DNA of 64,000 nucleotides from Desulfuromusa sp036351455 (GCA_036351455.1 JAZBPC010000082.1:7201-71200), one strand, 5' to 3'; shown: positions 43,886-52,831, counted from the first letter of the stretch. Numbers and translations are program-made. Notes: a model not told the origin generated them from the sequence alone.

Positions 43886-46045
43886 ATGAATAAACAGCGC
43901 AGTAAAGATTATCGCAAGCGTATTGACAATGCATTGGCAACTCCAAAGCTACAGGCCGCGCTGCATCAGTTTGGCGATGCTTTTTTGATCTCCCGGGAGA
44001 AAGCGTTTATCGGTCATGACTTTGAAAGCCTGCGCAAAAATATTGCGGCGATGAAAACCGGCGTGCGTGAAAACCATGCTGAATTGCTGCAACAGTTTAT
44101 CGATAATGCTGAAGCTGCAGGTGCTATCATTTATCAGGCTAAAACAGCAGCTGATGCTAATAATTACATTACCGACCTAGCAAAGAAGAAAGGGGCAAAG
44201 CTGGCTGTCAAAAGCAAAAGCATGGTCAGTGAAGAGACCCATCTGAGTGCAGCGCTGGAAAAAGCTGGGACCCGGGCGTTAGAAACCGACCTGGGCGAGT
44301 GGATTGTGCAACTCGCGGGACAGCGACCCAGCCATATGGTGATGCCGGCGATTCATATGTTCAAAGAGGAAATTGCTGAACTGTTCAGTAAAGAAACTGG
44401 ACAGCAGGAGCCAGCCGAAATTGAACATCTGGTTGAAGTCGCCCGCAATCAATTACGACAGGGTTATCTGGACGCCGAAATCGGTATTACCGGCGCTAAC
44501 ATTGCTGTTGCCGAGACCGGGGGCATTGCTTTGGTGACTAACGAGGGAAATGCCCGGCTGGCCTCAACTTTACCCAAAGTTCATGTGGCGTTGGTGGGGA
44601 TTGAGAAACTGGTCCCGACCTTGGAGGATGCTGCCAGAATTATTCAGGTCTTGCCAAAAAATGCGACAGGGCAACTGCTGACATCCTATGTGACCTGGAT
44701 TCGTGGGGCTGTCCCCTGTGATGGAGAAGAAAAAGAACTCCATATCGTTTTGCTGGATAACGGACGCAGTGCGTTGGCTGAATCACCCCAATGTCATGAT
44801 GCCCTTAACTGCATCCGCTGTGGAGCTTGTGCCAATGTTTGCCCGGTGTATCAGACGGTTGGTGGGCATGTCTTTGGTCATGTTTATATCGGGGCTATCG
44901 GGATTATTCTGACAGCTTTTTACCATGGCTTGGATAATGCTGCCGAATTGGTCAAGGCATGTATCGGTTGCCGTTCTTGTGTTGCCGTCTGTCCAAGCAA
45001 TATCGATCTGGAAGAGATTATTCTTCATTTACGTGAAACTGTTGGTGACGAGGAAGGTATCGGAGCTGGAAAGACTTTGGTTTTCCGTAAAGTCATGCAG
45101 AATCGCAAACTTTTCCATGCCATGATTAAGGCTGCCAGCCTGTTGCAGAAGCCAGTAACTCGTGGTGAGCGAACGATTCGTCATCTCCCTCTATTTTTCT
45201 CTCCTTTGACGGAATGGCGCACATTGCCAGCGGTTGCAGACAAAGCATTACGTGATTCGTTCAACCAGAAAGAGCAAAAAGTCGACAAACCTCGCTACCG
45301 GGTTGCCCTGTTTGGTGGCTGCGCGAATGATTTTCTTTATCCAGAACTCGGTCTTGATCTGATTGAGGTTATGAATGCTCTGGATGTTGAAGTTTTTTAT
45401 CCTAAGGAACAAAATTGCTGTGGCATCCCAGCAATTTATTCAGGTGAAAAAGAAACTGCTGTTGAGTTGGCGAAGCAGAATATTGAAGCGATGCTGGCAG
45501 GAAACCCTGATTATGTCCTGACCACTTGTCCCACTTGTGCCATGGCTCTTAAACATAATTTTGTCGAGCATCTGAAAGATAATCCAGCCTGGGCTGATCG
45601 TGCCGAGCATTTGTCGCAGATCACTGTAGACGCTGCCAGCTTTGTGTTGAATCAATTGGATGGTGCGGGAATATTTGCCGATTCTGTCAAAAGTGAAAAA
45701 ATTACTTACCACGATTCCTGTCATCTGAAGCGTGGTGTTGGGGTCTGGCAGGAGCCACGCCAACTGATTGAAACCTCAGGCCATGAACTGGTTGAGATGG
45801 CGCATGCGGATCGTTGCTGTGGTTTTGGCGGATCCTATTCATTGACCAGTCATCCCGATATCTCCAAAAAAATCCTTCAGGATAAGGTTGCTGATATCCA
45901 GGCCTCAGGTGCAACCTGTGTGGCGATGGACTGTCCCGGTTGTATGATGCAGATTCGTGGTGGGCTGGAGAAAGCAGAGGTTTCGGTTCGGGCTCAGCAT
46001 ACGATCGAGTTGCTGGCGGAAGGGTTGAGAAATAAGAAAAATTAA
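43886..46045 (+). CDS. LutB-LutA fusion, L-lactate dehydrogenase iron-sulfur protein
   Basis: 719 residues from ATG at 43886 (AAAGGA upstream). Residues 1-300: LUD domain of LutB with TGANIAVAETGG. Residues 309-369: two [4Fe-4S] motifs, Cys309, 312, 315, 319 and Cys359, 362, 365, 369. Residues about 470-719: two CCG domains of LutA type (CCGIPA at 511, CCGFGGSYS at 644). In the well-known Bacillus operon these are separate proteins. With LutC it should form an L-lactate-oxidising complex feeding electrons to the respiratory chain. Confidence 0.9.
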   Translation: MNKQRSKDYRKRIDNALATPKLQAALHQFGDAFLISREKAFIGHDFESLRKNIAAMKTGVRENHAELLQQFIDNAEAAGAIIYQAKTAADANNYITDLAKKKGAKLAVKSKSMVSEETHLSAALEKAGTRALETDLGEWIVQLAGQRPSHMVMPAIHMFKEEIAELFSKETGQQEPAEIEHLVEVARNQLRQGYLDAEIGITGANIAVAETGGIALVTNEGNARLASTLPKVHVALVGIEKLVPTLEDAARIIQVLPKNATGQLLTSYVTWIRGAVPCDGEEKELHIVLLDNGRSALAESPQCHDALNCIRCGACANVCPVYQTVGGHVFGHVYIGAIGIILTAFYHGLDNAAELVKACIGCRSCVAVCPSNIDLEEIILHLRETVGDEEGIGAGKTLVFRKVMQNRKLFHAMIKAASLLQKPVTRGERTIRHLPLFFSPLTEWRTLPAVADKALRDSFNQKEQKVDKPRYRVALFGGCANDFLYPELGLDLIEVMNALDVEVFYPKEQNCCGIPAIYSGEKETAVELAKQNIEAMLAGNPDYVLTTCPTCAMALKHNFVEHLKDNPAWADRAEHLSQITVDAASFVLNQLDGAGIFADSVKSEKITYHDSCHLKRGVGVWQEPRQLIETSGHELVEMAHADRCCGFGGSYSLTSHPDISKKILQDKVADIQASGATCVAMDCPGCMMQIRGGLEKAEVSVRAQHTIELLAEGLRNKKN

Positions 46046-46092
46046 ACATGGATCAGCCACAAGACCTTGTCGTATCAAAGCATTCAAGGAAT

Positions 46093-46112
46093 GGGCATCG
46101 AACCTACGGGTG
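46093..46112. repeat. Possible decayed copy of the palindromic repeat
   Basis: GGGC-ATC-GAACCTACG at 46093-46108 shares GAACCTACG with the left unit of the repeat at 15124. Too short to be sure; it can also be misread as a tRNA T-arm. Confidence 0.25.
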
Positions 46113-46237
46113 TGATTTATATTTGTTGAGAATCCTATTCATGACAACCACTTCGACTTCTTTGCTGCCCTCTGACCACTGATTCATGTTGGAAAAAATA
46201 GTTTTCCACGTGTGAACTTCTCTCTCCACGTGATTTT

Positions 46238-46272
46238 CCCCGCCAAAACCTCCTCTTTGGCGGGGTTTTTTT
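46238..46272 (+). terminator. Rho-independent terminator with anti-Shine-Dalgarno loop
   Basis: CCCCGCCAAA (46238-46247) pairs with TTTGGCGGGG (46256-46265), then seven T. The loop ACCTCCTC differs from the 16S rRNA anti-Shine-Dalgarno ACCUCCUU only in the last base. It lies 190 bases after the lutAB stop. The remaining gap sequence (46046-46397) holds two TCCACGTG direct copies at 46205 and 46225 and no gene. Confidence 0.9.
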
Positions 46273-46397
46273 ATCTTCAGAATAGCTAATACGATGGCAC
46301 ATGGAATTAAGGTCTGATTTCAATGAAATAAATGATAGAATTGTTTTCTGAAGTTGAAATTGAGGGTTAAATTTAAGATCTTAAAACAGATAGTGAA

Positions 46398-49199
46398 ATG
46401 ATGAAAAATAAAATCAGTTTTATAAAATCGATCCGATTGTGGGGAATTTTGTTTCTGCTTGCTCTGGCAGGGATTCTTATCGTTATTGATGTTTCCAGAA
46501 GCTACCGTGATGCAAATGTGCGTACCGCACAGGTCCGTGAGGATTACACAGAACAGCAACGCCAGTTAATTAATTTTGAAGTTGAGCGCGTCGTCAGGCT
46601 GATTAATTTTGAAACGGAACATGTGATTCAACTGGAGCAGGATAGAATTAAACAACGGGTCTCTGAAGCGTATGCGATTGCTGAGCATATTTACCAACAA
46701 CATAAATCGACAAAAAGTCATGATGAAATTCTTAAAATGATTATCGAAGCGCTCCGACCTATCCGTTTTGATCAGGGTCGGGGGTACTATTTTATAACTG
46801 GGCTGGATGGGGTTTCGCAACTGATGGTTGATCGCCCAGAAACTGAGGGGAAAAGTATCCTCGATGTTCAAGATACGCGGGGGAAATTTGTTGTTCGGGA
46901 TCTAGTCAATATTGCTACTCAGAACGGTGAAGGATTTAGCCGGTATTACTGGAGAAAACCTGATAGGGAGAAAGGTGATTTTTTAAAGTACTCTTTTGTC
47001 AAAAAGTTTGAACCATTGGATTGTTTTATCGGAACAGGGATATACCTTGATGCCGTCGAAGATTCAATGCAACAAATCGTATCCCAATATGTTGAAAATC
47101 ATCGGTTTGGGCCGAATCAACTCGGTTACGTTTTTATTCTGGATTTACTGGATATTCAGGGGGGTGACAGGTTTGCCATCATGTATGCCAATCCTAATCG
47201 ACCCGACCTGATTGGAGAATATGTTTCTGATAAATTGCGGGATGCCAAGGGGAAGATGTTCCGTCAGGAGTTCTTGCGCGGACTCCGCGAACATGGTGAA
47301 TGCTATGTTGATTACTGGTATAAAAAATTTACTAACCTTGAACCTAGCCCCAAAACCAGTTTCTTTAAGTTAACAGAAGATGGTCGCTTTATTGTTGCCG
47401 CAGGAGTTTATCTGGATGATGTAGAAGAAAAGATTGTCAAAATGCAAACGGACTTAAATGACAGTATCTGGTCAAATTTACGTCTTTATATTGTTGCGGT
47501 TATCGCCATTATTTTAAGCTTTATGCTGGTATGGAACTGGTTGAGCCAGAGGCTTAAAAAAGATTTTCTCTTGTTTGCTGATTTTTTCAATCGGGCAGCC
47601 GATTCATCTGCAGCGATCGACCGGGATCAGATCAAGTTTGTTGAATTAGACCCACTGGCCGAATCTGCCAATCAGATGCTGGATGATAAAGGTATTGCTG
47701 AGCAAGCTTTGGTCGATGAGCGGGAGCAATTGCTGGTCACACTGCATTCGATTGTTGATGGAGTTATCACCACCGACACCGTGGGGCGTGTTGAACTCAT
47801 GAACCATGTTGCGGAAGATTTGACCGGATGGAAAGAGACTGATGCCATCGGCAACTTTTTAGATGACGTCTTTTGTCTTAAATCTGATGAGGAGCAAACC
47901 GTCTATCTTTCTGCTTCAGAACAAAGAGCTTTGTTGGTTGCAAAGAATGGTCATGAGTATCAGATTTCCACCGCTAGAGCTCCACTTTGTGGGAAGCAGG
48001 GAACGATTCGTGGACAGGTGATCGTGTTCCGTGATGAAACAGAGAGGCTGAAAATTGAAGAAGATTTATTCAAAGCTAAAAAGCTGGAATCGGTAGGATT
48101 GTTGGCAGGTGGTATCGCCCACGATTTTAATAATATTCTTGCTGGACTGTTTGGGAATATTGAACTGGCAAAAAGAAAAATCCCTGCAGATCATGCTGCT
48201 TACTCTTATCTTCAGGTCGCTCATCAAGCTCTGGAACGGGCAACTAACTTAACCAAGCAGCTGTTGACTTTTGCCAAAGGTGGAGAGCCCCTTCTGGAAG
48301 CGGTTAGTGCAGAGCAGGTGGTGAATGCTGTGGTTCAGTTCAACTTGAGCGGTAGTCAGGTTAAAGCAGAGTTCGATCTGCCTGAAGACCTCTGGCCGGT
48401 TAAAGCAGACAAAGGGCAGTTTGGTCAAATTTTTGCGAACCTTACCGTGAATGCCAAACATGCAATGCCGATGGGAGGAACTCTGTATATATCGGCAGAA
48501 AATATCTCTCTTTTGACGGATACGACTGCAAACACGTTGTCCGGTGATTATGTCAAATTAATGGTGCGCGATGAGGGGATCGGAATGGCTGCTGATATTC
48601 TGGATAAGATATTTGATCCTTACTTCAGCACCAAACAGACGGGTAGTGGCCTAGGTCTGGCGACGGTTCGCAGTATTATTAAAAAACATAATGGCCGGAT
48701 TAGTGTGGCATCGGAGCTGGGGAAGGGGACAACCTTTACAATCTTTTTGCCGGCGGAACAAACTTCTCATAAAGTCACTGTTGGTCACCTGTCCACAAAA
48801 AACATAAATTCCTCTGCAGAAGGGGGGAAAATTCTGGTGGTAGATGATGAGGAGGTGGTTAGGAAACTTTTGGAGGAGATGCTTGTTATTGCTGGCTATC
48901 GTGTTGAGATCGCCGATGAGGGTGGATTGGGTCGGGATAAATATCTAGCGGCAAAAGATAGTGGAAATCCGTATGACCTGGTGATTATGGATCTGACAAT
49001 TCCAGGTGGTATGGGGGGAAAAGAAGCGACTGAGGCAATACTAAAAGTTGACCCCCATGCCAAAATCATTGCTGCCAGTGGTTACTCAACGGACCCGATT
49101 ATGGCTAAGTATCATAATTATGGATTTAAGGGGCGGATTTTGAAGCCATTTCGGTTAGAGGATTTAGTCGAAGAAGTTTCTCGGGTTCTGAATCAATAG
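46398..49199 (+). CDS. Membrane hybrid histidine kinase with Cache sensor
   Basis: 933 residues. Transmembrane helix about 13-30, periplasmic helical and Cache-type sensor region about 60-345 with two similar modules (GYYFITGLDG and GYVFILDLLD; FIGTGIYLDAVE and IVAAGVYLDDVE), transmembrane helix about 358-376, PAS domain, kinase core with His at about 574 (GGIAHDFNNILAG), ATPase with DEGIGM and GSGLGLATVR, and a C-terminal receiver (Asp about 863). The start codon is either of two adjacent ATG. Cache domains usually bind small organic molecules; placed just after lactate genes, an organic acid ligand is possible. Confidence 0.9.
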   Translation: MMKNKISFIKSIRLWGILFLLALAGILIVIDVSRSYRDANVRTAQVREDYTEQQRQLINFEVERVVRLINFETEHVIQLEQDRIKQRVSEAYAIAEHIYQQHKSTKSHDEILKMIIEALRPIRFDQGRGYYFITGLDGVSQLMVDRPETEGKSILDVQDTRGKFVVRDLVNIATQNGEGFSRYYWRKPDREKGDFLKYSFVKKFEPLDCFIGTGIYLDAVEDSMQQIVSQYVENHRFGPNQLGYVFILDLLDIQGGDRFAIMYANPNRPDLIGEYVSDKLRDAKGKMFRQEFLRGLREHGECYVDYWYKKFTNLEPSPKTSFFKLTEDGRFIVAAGVYLDDVEEKIVKMQTDLNDSIWSNLRLYIVAVIAIILSFMLVWNWLSQRLKKDFLLFADFFNRAADSSAAIDRDQIKFVELDPLAESANQMLDDKGIAEQALVDEREQLLVTLHSIVDGVITTDTVGRVELMNHVAEDLTGWKETDAIGNFLDDVFCLKSDEEQTVYLSASEQRALLVAKNGHEYQISTARAPLCGKQGTIRGQVIVFRDETERLKIEEDLFKAKKLESVGLLAGGIAHDFNNILAGLFGNIELAKRKIPADHAAYSYLQVAHQALERATNLTKQLLTFAKGGEPLLEAVSAEQVVNAVVQFNLSGSQVKAEFDLPEDLWPVKADKGQFGQIFANLTVNAKHAMPMGGTLYISAENISLLTDTTANTLSGDYVKLMVRDEGIGMAADILDKIFDPYFSTKQTGSGLGLATVRSIIKKHNGRISVASELGKGTTFTIFLPAEQTSHKVTVGHLSTKNINSSAEGGKILVVDDEEVVRKLLEEMLVIAGYRVEIADEGGLGRDKYLAAKDSGNPYDLVIMDLTIPGGMGGKEATEAILKVDPHAKIIAASGYSTDPIMAKYHNYGFKGRILKPFRLEDLVEEVSRVLNQ

Positions 49200-49215
49200 A
49201 CAGAAAGGAAAAATC

Positions 49216-49647
49216 ATGGACCATTTACATGTTGTTTGCCCCCAATGCGCAGCCGTGAATCGTATTCCTGAGGAGCGTCTGGTTGCTCAGCCTAAGTGTG
49301 GAAAATGTGGTCAGCCGTTATTTTCTGGTAAGCCTGTTGAACTGACACAATCCAGTTTTCAAAAGCATTTACAAAAAAATGAAATCCCCCTTCTTGTTGA
49401 TTTCTGGGCCCCTTGGTGTGGTCCTTGTAAAATGATGGGCCCCGCTTTTGCTGAAGCCGCTTCACTTTTAGAACCACGTATGCGCTTAGCCAAGGTTAAT
49501 ACAGAGGTTGAGCAGACCCTTGGAGCGCAGTTGAATATCCGTTCAATCCCGACAATGGTTCTGTTTCTGAACGGGGTCGAAAAATCCCGCCAGTCAGGAG
49601 CGATGAACAGTGCCGGAATTCTTCAATGGGTGAATAGCCAATTATAA
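49216..49647 (+). CDS. trxC: Thioredoxin 2 with N-terminal zinc ribbon
   Basis: 143 residues. N-terminal zinc ribbon (Cys8, Cys11, Cys28, Cys31) and thioredoxin domain with active site WCGPC (Cys68, Cys71). It fits the TrxC family. GGAAAGGA-like site upstream of ATG. It is followed after 19 bases by a pair of membrane genes, with which it probably forms an operon. Confidence 0.93.
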   Translation: MDHLHVVCPQCAAVNRIPEERLVAQPKCGKCGQPLFSGKPVELTQSSFQKHLQKNEIPLLVDFWAPWCGPCKMMGPAFAEAASLLEPRMRLAKVNTEVEQTLGAQLNIRSIPTMVLFLNGVEKSRQSGAMNSAGILQWVNSQL

Positions 49648-49666
49648 GGGAAGGTTTATTCGCTGA

Positions 49667-50128
49667 ATGAATAATGAATCTGGGCAGGATCGATCTGTGG
49701 ATCTTTTCATGGGACTGCAGAAAACAGGAAAGATGCTTTTTAGGATTTTTCCGAATATTTTAGCTGTGGTTCTCCTTTCCGGATTGATTATGGAGTTTGT
49801 TCCACTGCAGCGTCTGTCGGAGCTCCTCGGCGGAAATTTTTTTGCCGATGGACTGATTGGAGCAGGAGTCGGCTCAATTTCGATTGGCAATCCTTTGGTC
49901 AGTTATGTGTTGGGAGGGGAACTTCTGGACCAGGGGGTGAGTTTAATGGCGGTCACGGCTCTATTAGTTAGCTGGGTGACCGTGGGCAGTATTCAACTGC
50001 CGGCAGAAATGCAGATGTTTGGAGCCCGTTTTGCCTTATTTCGCAACGGCCTTTGCTTTCTTTTTGCTCTGTTTATTGCCTTCCTGGTTCTGATGACCAT
50101 GCAATTATTGACGGGTTGGTTTCAATGA
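49667..50128 (+). CDS. Half-size permease, first half
   Basis: 153 residues with about four membrane segments. The segment SISIGNPLVSYVLGGELLD followed by VSLMAVTALLVSWVTVGSIQLP resembles the CSCG-x-x-P-to-AFL-x-x-P unit of the COG0701/ArsP-type permeases, with the Cys residues replaced. The next gene overlaps it by four bases (ATGA) and has the matching unit. Together they would equal one full permease. Substrate unknown. Confidence 0.65.
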   Translation: MNNESGQDRSVDLFMGLQKTGKMLFRIFPNILAVVLLSGLIMEFVPLQRLSELLGGNFFADGLIGAGVGSISIGNPLVSYVLGGELLDQGVSLMAVTALLVSWVTVGSIQLPAEMQMFGARFALFRNGLCFLFALFIAFLVLMTMQLLTGWFQ

Positions 50129-50676
50129 AAAGCTCGACTGTCAATCAATTGCCAATTAAGAAGAAAAAAGAATCTGCGTATGGGGCTTATATTTTTCTTT
50201 TGTGCATGGTTGTTGTTTATCTGGTTGTTTTTTTTCTTGACCCTGTTCGTACCCTTGTTGCGTTGCGATTCTGTTTAGGAATGTTGAAGAAACTGTTACC
50301 CGTTCTAGGTTTGGTAAGTGTTTTTATGCTTCTGAATAATTTACTGGTGAAGCCGAACTGGGTAAGAGATCATGTTGGTCGTGATTCGGGTTGGAGAGGG
50401 GTTTTTATTGCCGTTGTCGCTGGAATTCTGTCAATGGGGCCGATATATGTCTGGTATGGAATCCTCCAGAATCTCCGTGAAAAAGGGATGCGCACGTCTC
50501 TGGTTGCTTCATTCCTTTATGCCCGGAGTGTCAAGCCACAACTATTACCGTTAATGATATACTATTTTGGCTGGCTTTATGCCCTTGTTCTGGTTTCTTA
50601 TTTGATCGTCTTTTCTGTGCTCAACGGTTTATTGACCGAGCGATTTTTGAGTTCGGCTGTGGATTACGTCAAATAA
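50125..50676 (+). CDS. Half-size permease, second half
   Basis: 183 residues from ATG at 50125, overlapping the first half. It has about five membrane segments and the unit GILSMGPIYVWYGILQNLRE followed by TSLVASFLYARSVKPQLLP, similar to the unit in the upstream gene. The longer frame to 50053 lies inside the first half and is rejected. Translational coupling with the first half suggests a heterodimer. Confidence 0.65.
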   Translation: MKSSTVNQLPIKKKKESAYGAYIFLLCMVVVYLVVFFLDPVRTLVALRFCLGMLKKLLPVLGLVSVFMLLNNLLVKPNWVRDHVGRDSGWRGVFIAVVAGILSMGPIYVWYGILQNLREKGMRTSLVASFLYARSVKPQLLPLMIYYFGWLYALVLVSYLIVFSVLNGLLTERFLSSAVDYVK

Positions 50677-50780
50677 TGGAATAGTTCTGTATCCTGAGTC
50701 GCCTGAACTTGCGTAGTATTGAAAAATGTTGATGGTTTTGAAATTGTAGATAACCTTTTATTGATGAAAGAGGTGTAGTT

Positions 50781-51281
50781 ATGAAAATAAGGCTTATGAT
50801 GTTGGGATTGTTGCTACTATTGCCTTTGGCATCTGCAGCGCAAGAGATAGAAGCCAAAGTTGTCAGGTATGGTGCCAATCTTTATGAAATTGTTGGACGT
50901 GACCTGTTTATCGCGACAGAATACTGTTTCGAAGGTGCCGAGCAAGCGGACATTTTATTGAAGTTGGATGAGAGCGGCAATCAGATGCAGTTCAAGAAGA
51001 GTGGCAATAGCTGTGATATTCAAATGGTTTATGGCCGCAGTCAACTTGACCCGGGAGAATATAATTTTGCCGTCAGTCGTGATGATGAAGGGTGGTATGG
51101 CATAGACGGACAAGATGCTGCTTTTAAAACCACCGGTTGTTATAGCTTCGCGGAAAATGTTGCAGCAAAAATCATTATGGAAGAAGGTGGCAAGGGGAGT
51201 CTTGTCATTCCTTCAGAGGATGAAGAGTGTCGTATCGAAGGGGTGTACGGTAAAACTGAATTGCAGGTTGTAAAAGAGTAA
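50781..51281 (+). CDS. Secreted protein with two Cys-paired repeats
   Basis: 166 residues. Signal peptide about 1-20 (ending ASAAQ). Two related units follow: residues 45-89 (Cys49 and Cys78, VYGRSQL) and 116-161 (Cys120 and Cys150, VYGKTEL). Each has two Cys about 29-30 residues apart, probably disulfide bonded. I do not recognise the family. GAGG precedes the ATG; a terminator follows. Monocistronic, periplasmic or outer-surface location inferred. Confidence 0.65.
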   Translation: MKIRLMMLGLLLLLPLASAAQEIEAKVVRYGANLYEIVGRDLFIATEYCFEGAEQADILLKLDESGNQMQFKKSGNSCDIQMVYGRSQLDPGEYNFAVSRDDEGWYGIDGQDAAFKTTGCYSFAENVAAKIIMEEGGKGSLVIPSEDEECRIEGVYGKTELQVVKE

Positions 51282-51290
51282 ATACTAACA

Positions 51291-51315
51291 GGGCAGTTTT
51301 AAGCTGCCTTTTTTA
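51291..51315 (+). terminator. Rho-independent terminator
   Basis: GGCAG (51292-51296) pairs with CTGCC (51304-51308), followed by six T. Closes the secreted-protein gene. Confidence 0.78.
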
Positions 51316-51428
51316 CGGGGGATGATTGCTTTTATAAGCCACTTTTAGGTTTATAGTGTTTGCTGTTGCACAGAATATATATTCTTCAGGTTCAAAAGTC
51401 CTGATGCAGATGAAAGAGTAGGGAGAGA

Positions 51429-51950
51429 ATGGCAGGCAGTCGTGACCGGAACCTCTTATTGCGTTACCAAAAAGAGCGGCAGAAAAATGTTCTGGCCACA
51501 CCGGGTCAGCATTCATTTGTATTGATTCTCGATCAGTTAAAGCCTGGCTTTAATGTCCCCAAAATTTTCCGTAGTGCCGAAGCCTTTGGTGCTGCTGCCG
51601 TTCACCTGATCAACATTGGCCCTTTTGATCCGGCACCAGCCAAGGGGTCATTTCGCAAGGTTCCGGCGGTTTTCCATGAAACTTTTGCTTCCTGTTATCA
51701 AGTTTTGCAAGCAGAGGGTTATCAATTTTTTATGCTTGATCCTGATGCTGAGAAAAACCTGTGTCAGGCCAATTTTCCTGAGAAGAGTGCCTTCATCCTT
51801 GGTCACGAGGAGTTTGGCTTTAGCTTCGATATCAAGGAATATGAGGGTTTGGAAGCTCTGAGTATTCCCCAGTTTGGTTCTGTTCAAAGTTTGAATGTCA
51901 GTATCGCGACCTCAGTTGTCATGTATGAATATGTCCGTCAGCATATATGA
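51429..51950 (+). CDS. TrmH/SpoU-family RNA 2'-O-methyltransferase
   Basis: 173 residues, SPOUT fold. Motif 1 is KPGFNVPKIFRSAEAFGA (with Phe-Asn rather than Asn-Xaa-Gly-Asn), motif 2 ILGHEEFGFS and motif 3 QSLNVSIATSVVMYEY. It transfers methyl from S-adenosylmethionine to a tRNA or rRNA ribose; the exact target is unknown. AGGGAG lies just before ATG. Confidence 0.85.
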   Translation: MAGSRDRNLLLRYQKERQKNVLATPGQHSFVLILDQLKPGFNVPKIFRSAEAFGAAAVHLINIGPFDPAPAKGSFRKVPAVFHETFASCYQVLQAEGYQFFMLDPDAEKNLCQANFPEKSAFILGHEEFGFSFDIKEYEGLEALSIPQFGSVQSLNVSIATSVVMYEYVRQHI

Positions 51951-51974
51951 TATTTGGATGGTCGACTTTTGGGT

Positions 51975-52628
51975 TTAACTGGGAATCACATAAAATAAAA
52001 TGGCAAAAAAATGGAGACAACTCCCTGCCATGACAAACAGATGCCAGATGGCGTGACTGTAGGGCACCTTTTCCCAAGCATAAAAAACGACCCCTCCGGT
52101 ATAGGTCAAACCACCCAAAAATAATAATTCTAATCCGCCTCTGTCAAGAACCGCAAGCATCGGTTTGATAGCGATAATTACAATCCAGCTCATTGCCAGA
52201 TAGAGGCCGAGAGATATCCCTGGCCGTCTGCCAAAGGATGTGGTCTTCAGAATAATTCCCAGTAAGGCGATTCCCCAGATGGTGCCAAATAGCGACCAAC
52301 CCCAGGGACCACGCAAATTGACCAGCATGAAAGGGGTGTAGGTTCCAGCAATCAGCAGGTAGATGGCAGAATGATCAATTTGTCGGAGAATCCCCTTGAT
52401 ATTTTTCAGGGGAATACTGTGATAGAGAGTTGATGCAACATAGAGAAGAATCATTGTGGCGCCAAATATACTGCAGCTGGTGATATGCCAGGCATTTCCA
52501 TGCAGGCTGGAAAAACCGACTAATACTGCTAATCCGGCAATCGAAAGTAATGCTCCAATTCCGTGGGTAATACTGTTAGCGATTTCTTCACCAACAGTAT
52601 ATTTGGATGTTTCTGTCCATTCAGCCAT
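51975..52628 (-). CDS. Haemolysin III / PAQR-family membrane protein
   Basis: 217 residues, seven membrane helices. The family metal residues are visible: STLYHS near residue 70 (His and Ser), and HAIWHLFVMAGSCLHF near the C terminus (three His), plus an early Glu and Asp (QIDHSAIY). It is the bacterial homologue of adiponectin receptors (YqfA/TrhA type), probably a zinc-dependent membrane hydrolase. Confidence 0.92.
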   Translation of the reverse strand: MAEWTETSKYTVGEEIANSITHGIGALLSIAGLAVLVGFSSLHGNAWHITSCSIFGATMILLYVASTLYHSIPLKNIKGILRQIDHSAIYLLIAGTYTPFMLVNLRGPWGWSLFGTIWGIALLGIILKTTSFGRRPGISLGLYLAMSWIVIIAIKPMLAVLDRGGLELLFLGGLTYTGGVVFYAWEKVPYSHAIWHLFVMAGSCLHFFAILFYVIPS

Positions 52629-52797
52629 ATCTCTTGCTCCCGCATTAATTCTACGATAATTTTTGTTGTTGAGACTGAGTATGCCATGAACGTTAAGGTT
52701 AAGGTTAATCTCTCCTCTAGTTTTACGAAACTATTACCTGCTGTTGAGGGGTGGCGTTAAAAAAACGAATGATAACAAAAAAAGTTATATTTAGTTG

Positions 52798-52826
52798 TTG
52801 ACAATCGTTACCGGTTTGGTTATATA
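52798..52826 (+). promoter_or_regulatory. Sigma-70 promoter of candidate small RNA
   Basis: TTGACA (52798-52803), 17-base spacer, TATATA (52821-52826). There is no coding sequence between it and the terminator at 52907. Confidence 0.65.
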
Positions 52827-52831
52827 TTGAC

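Noticed and set aside
43719..43946. Minus-strand frame between lutC and lutAB with a TTEARRHRE stretch
   Set aside because: This is the usual artefact translation of the CTCTGTG repeat.
46091..46120. Sequence resembling a tRNA T-arm on the minus strand (GGTTCGAT)
   Set aside because: No acceptor stem, D-arm or anticodon arm could be formed around it; the GAACCTACG part is better explained as a piece of the dispersed palindromic repeat.
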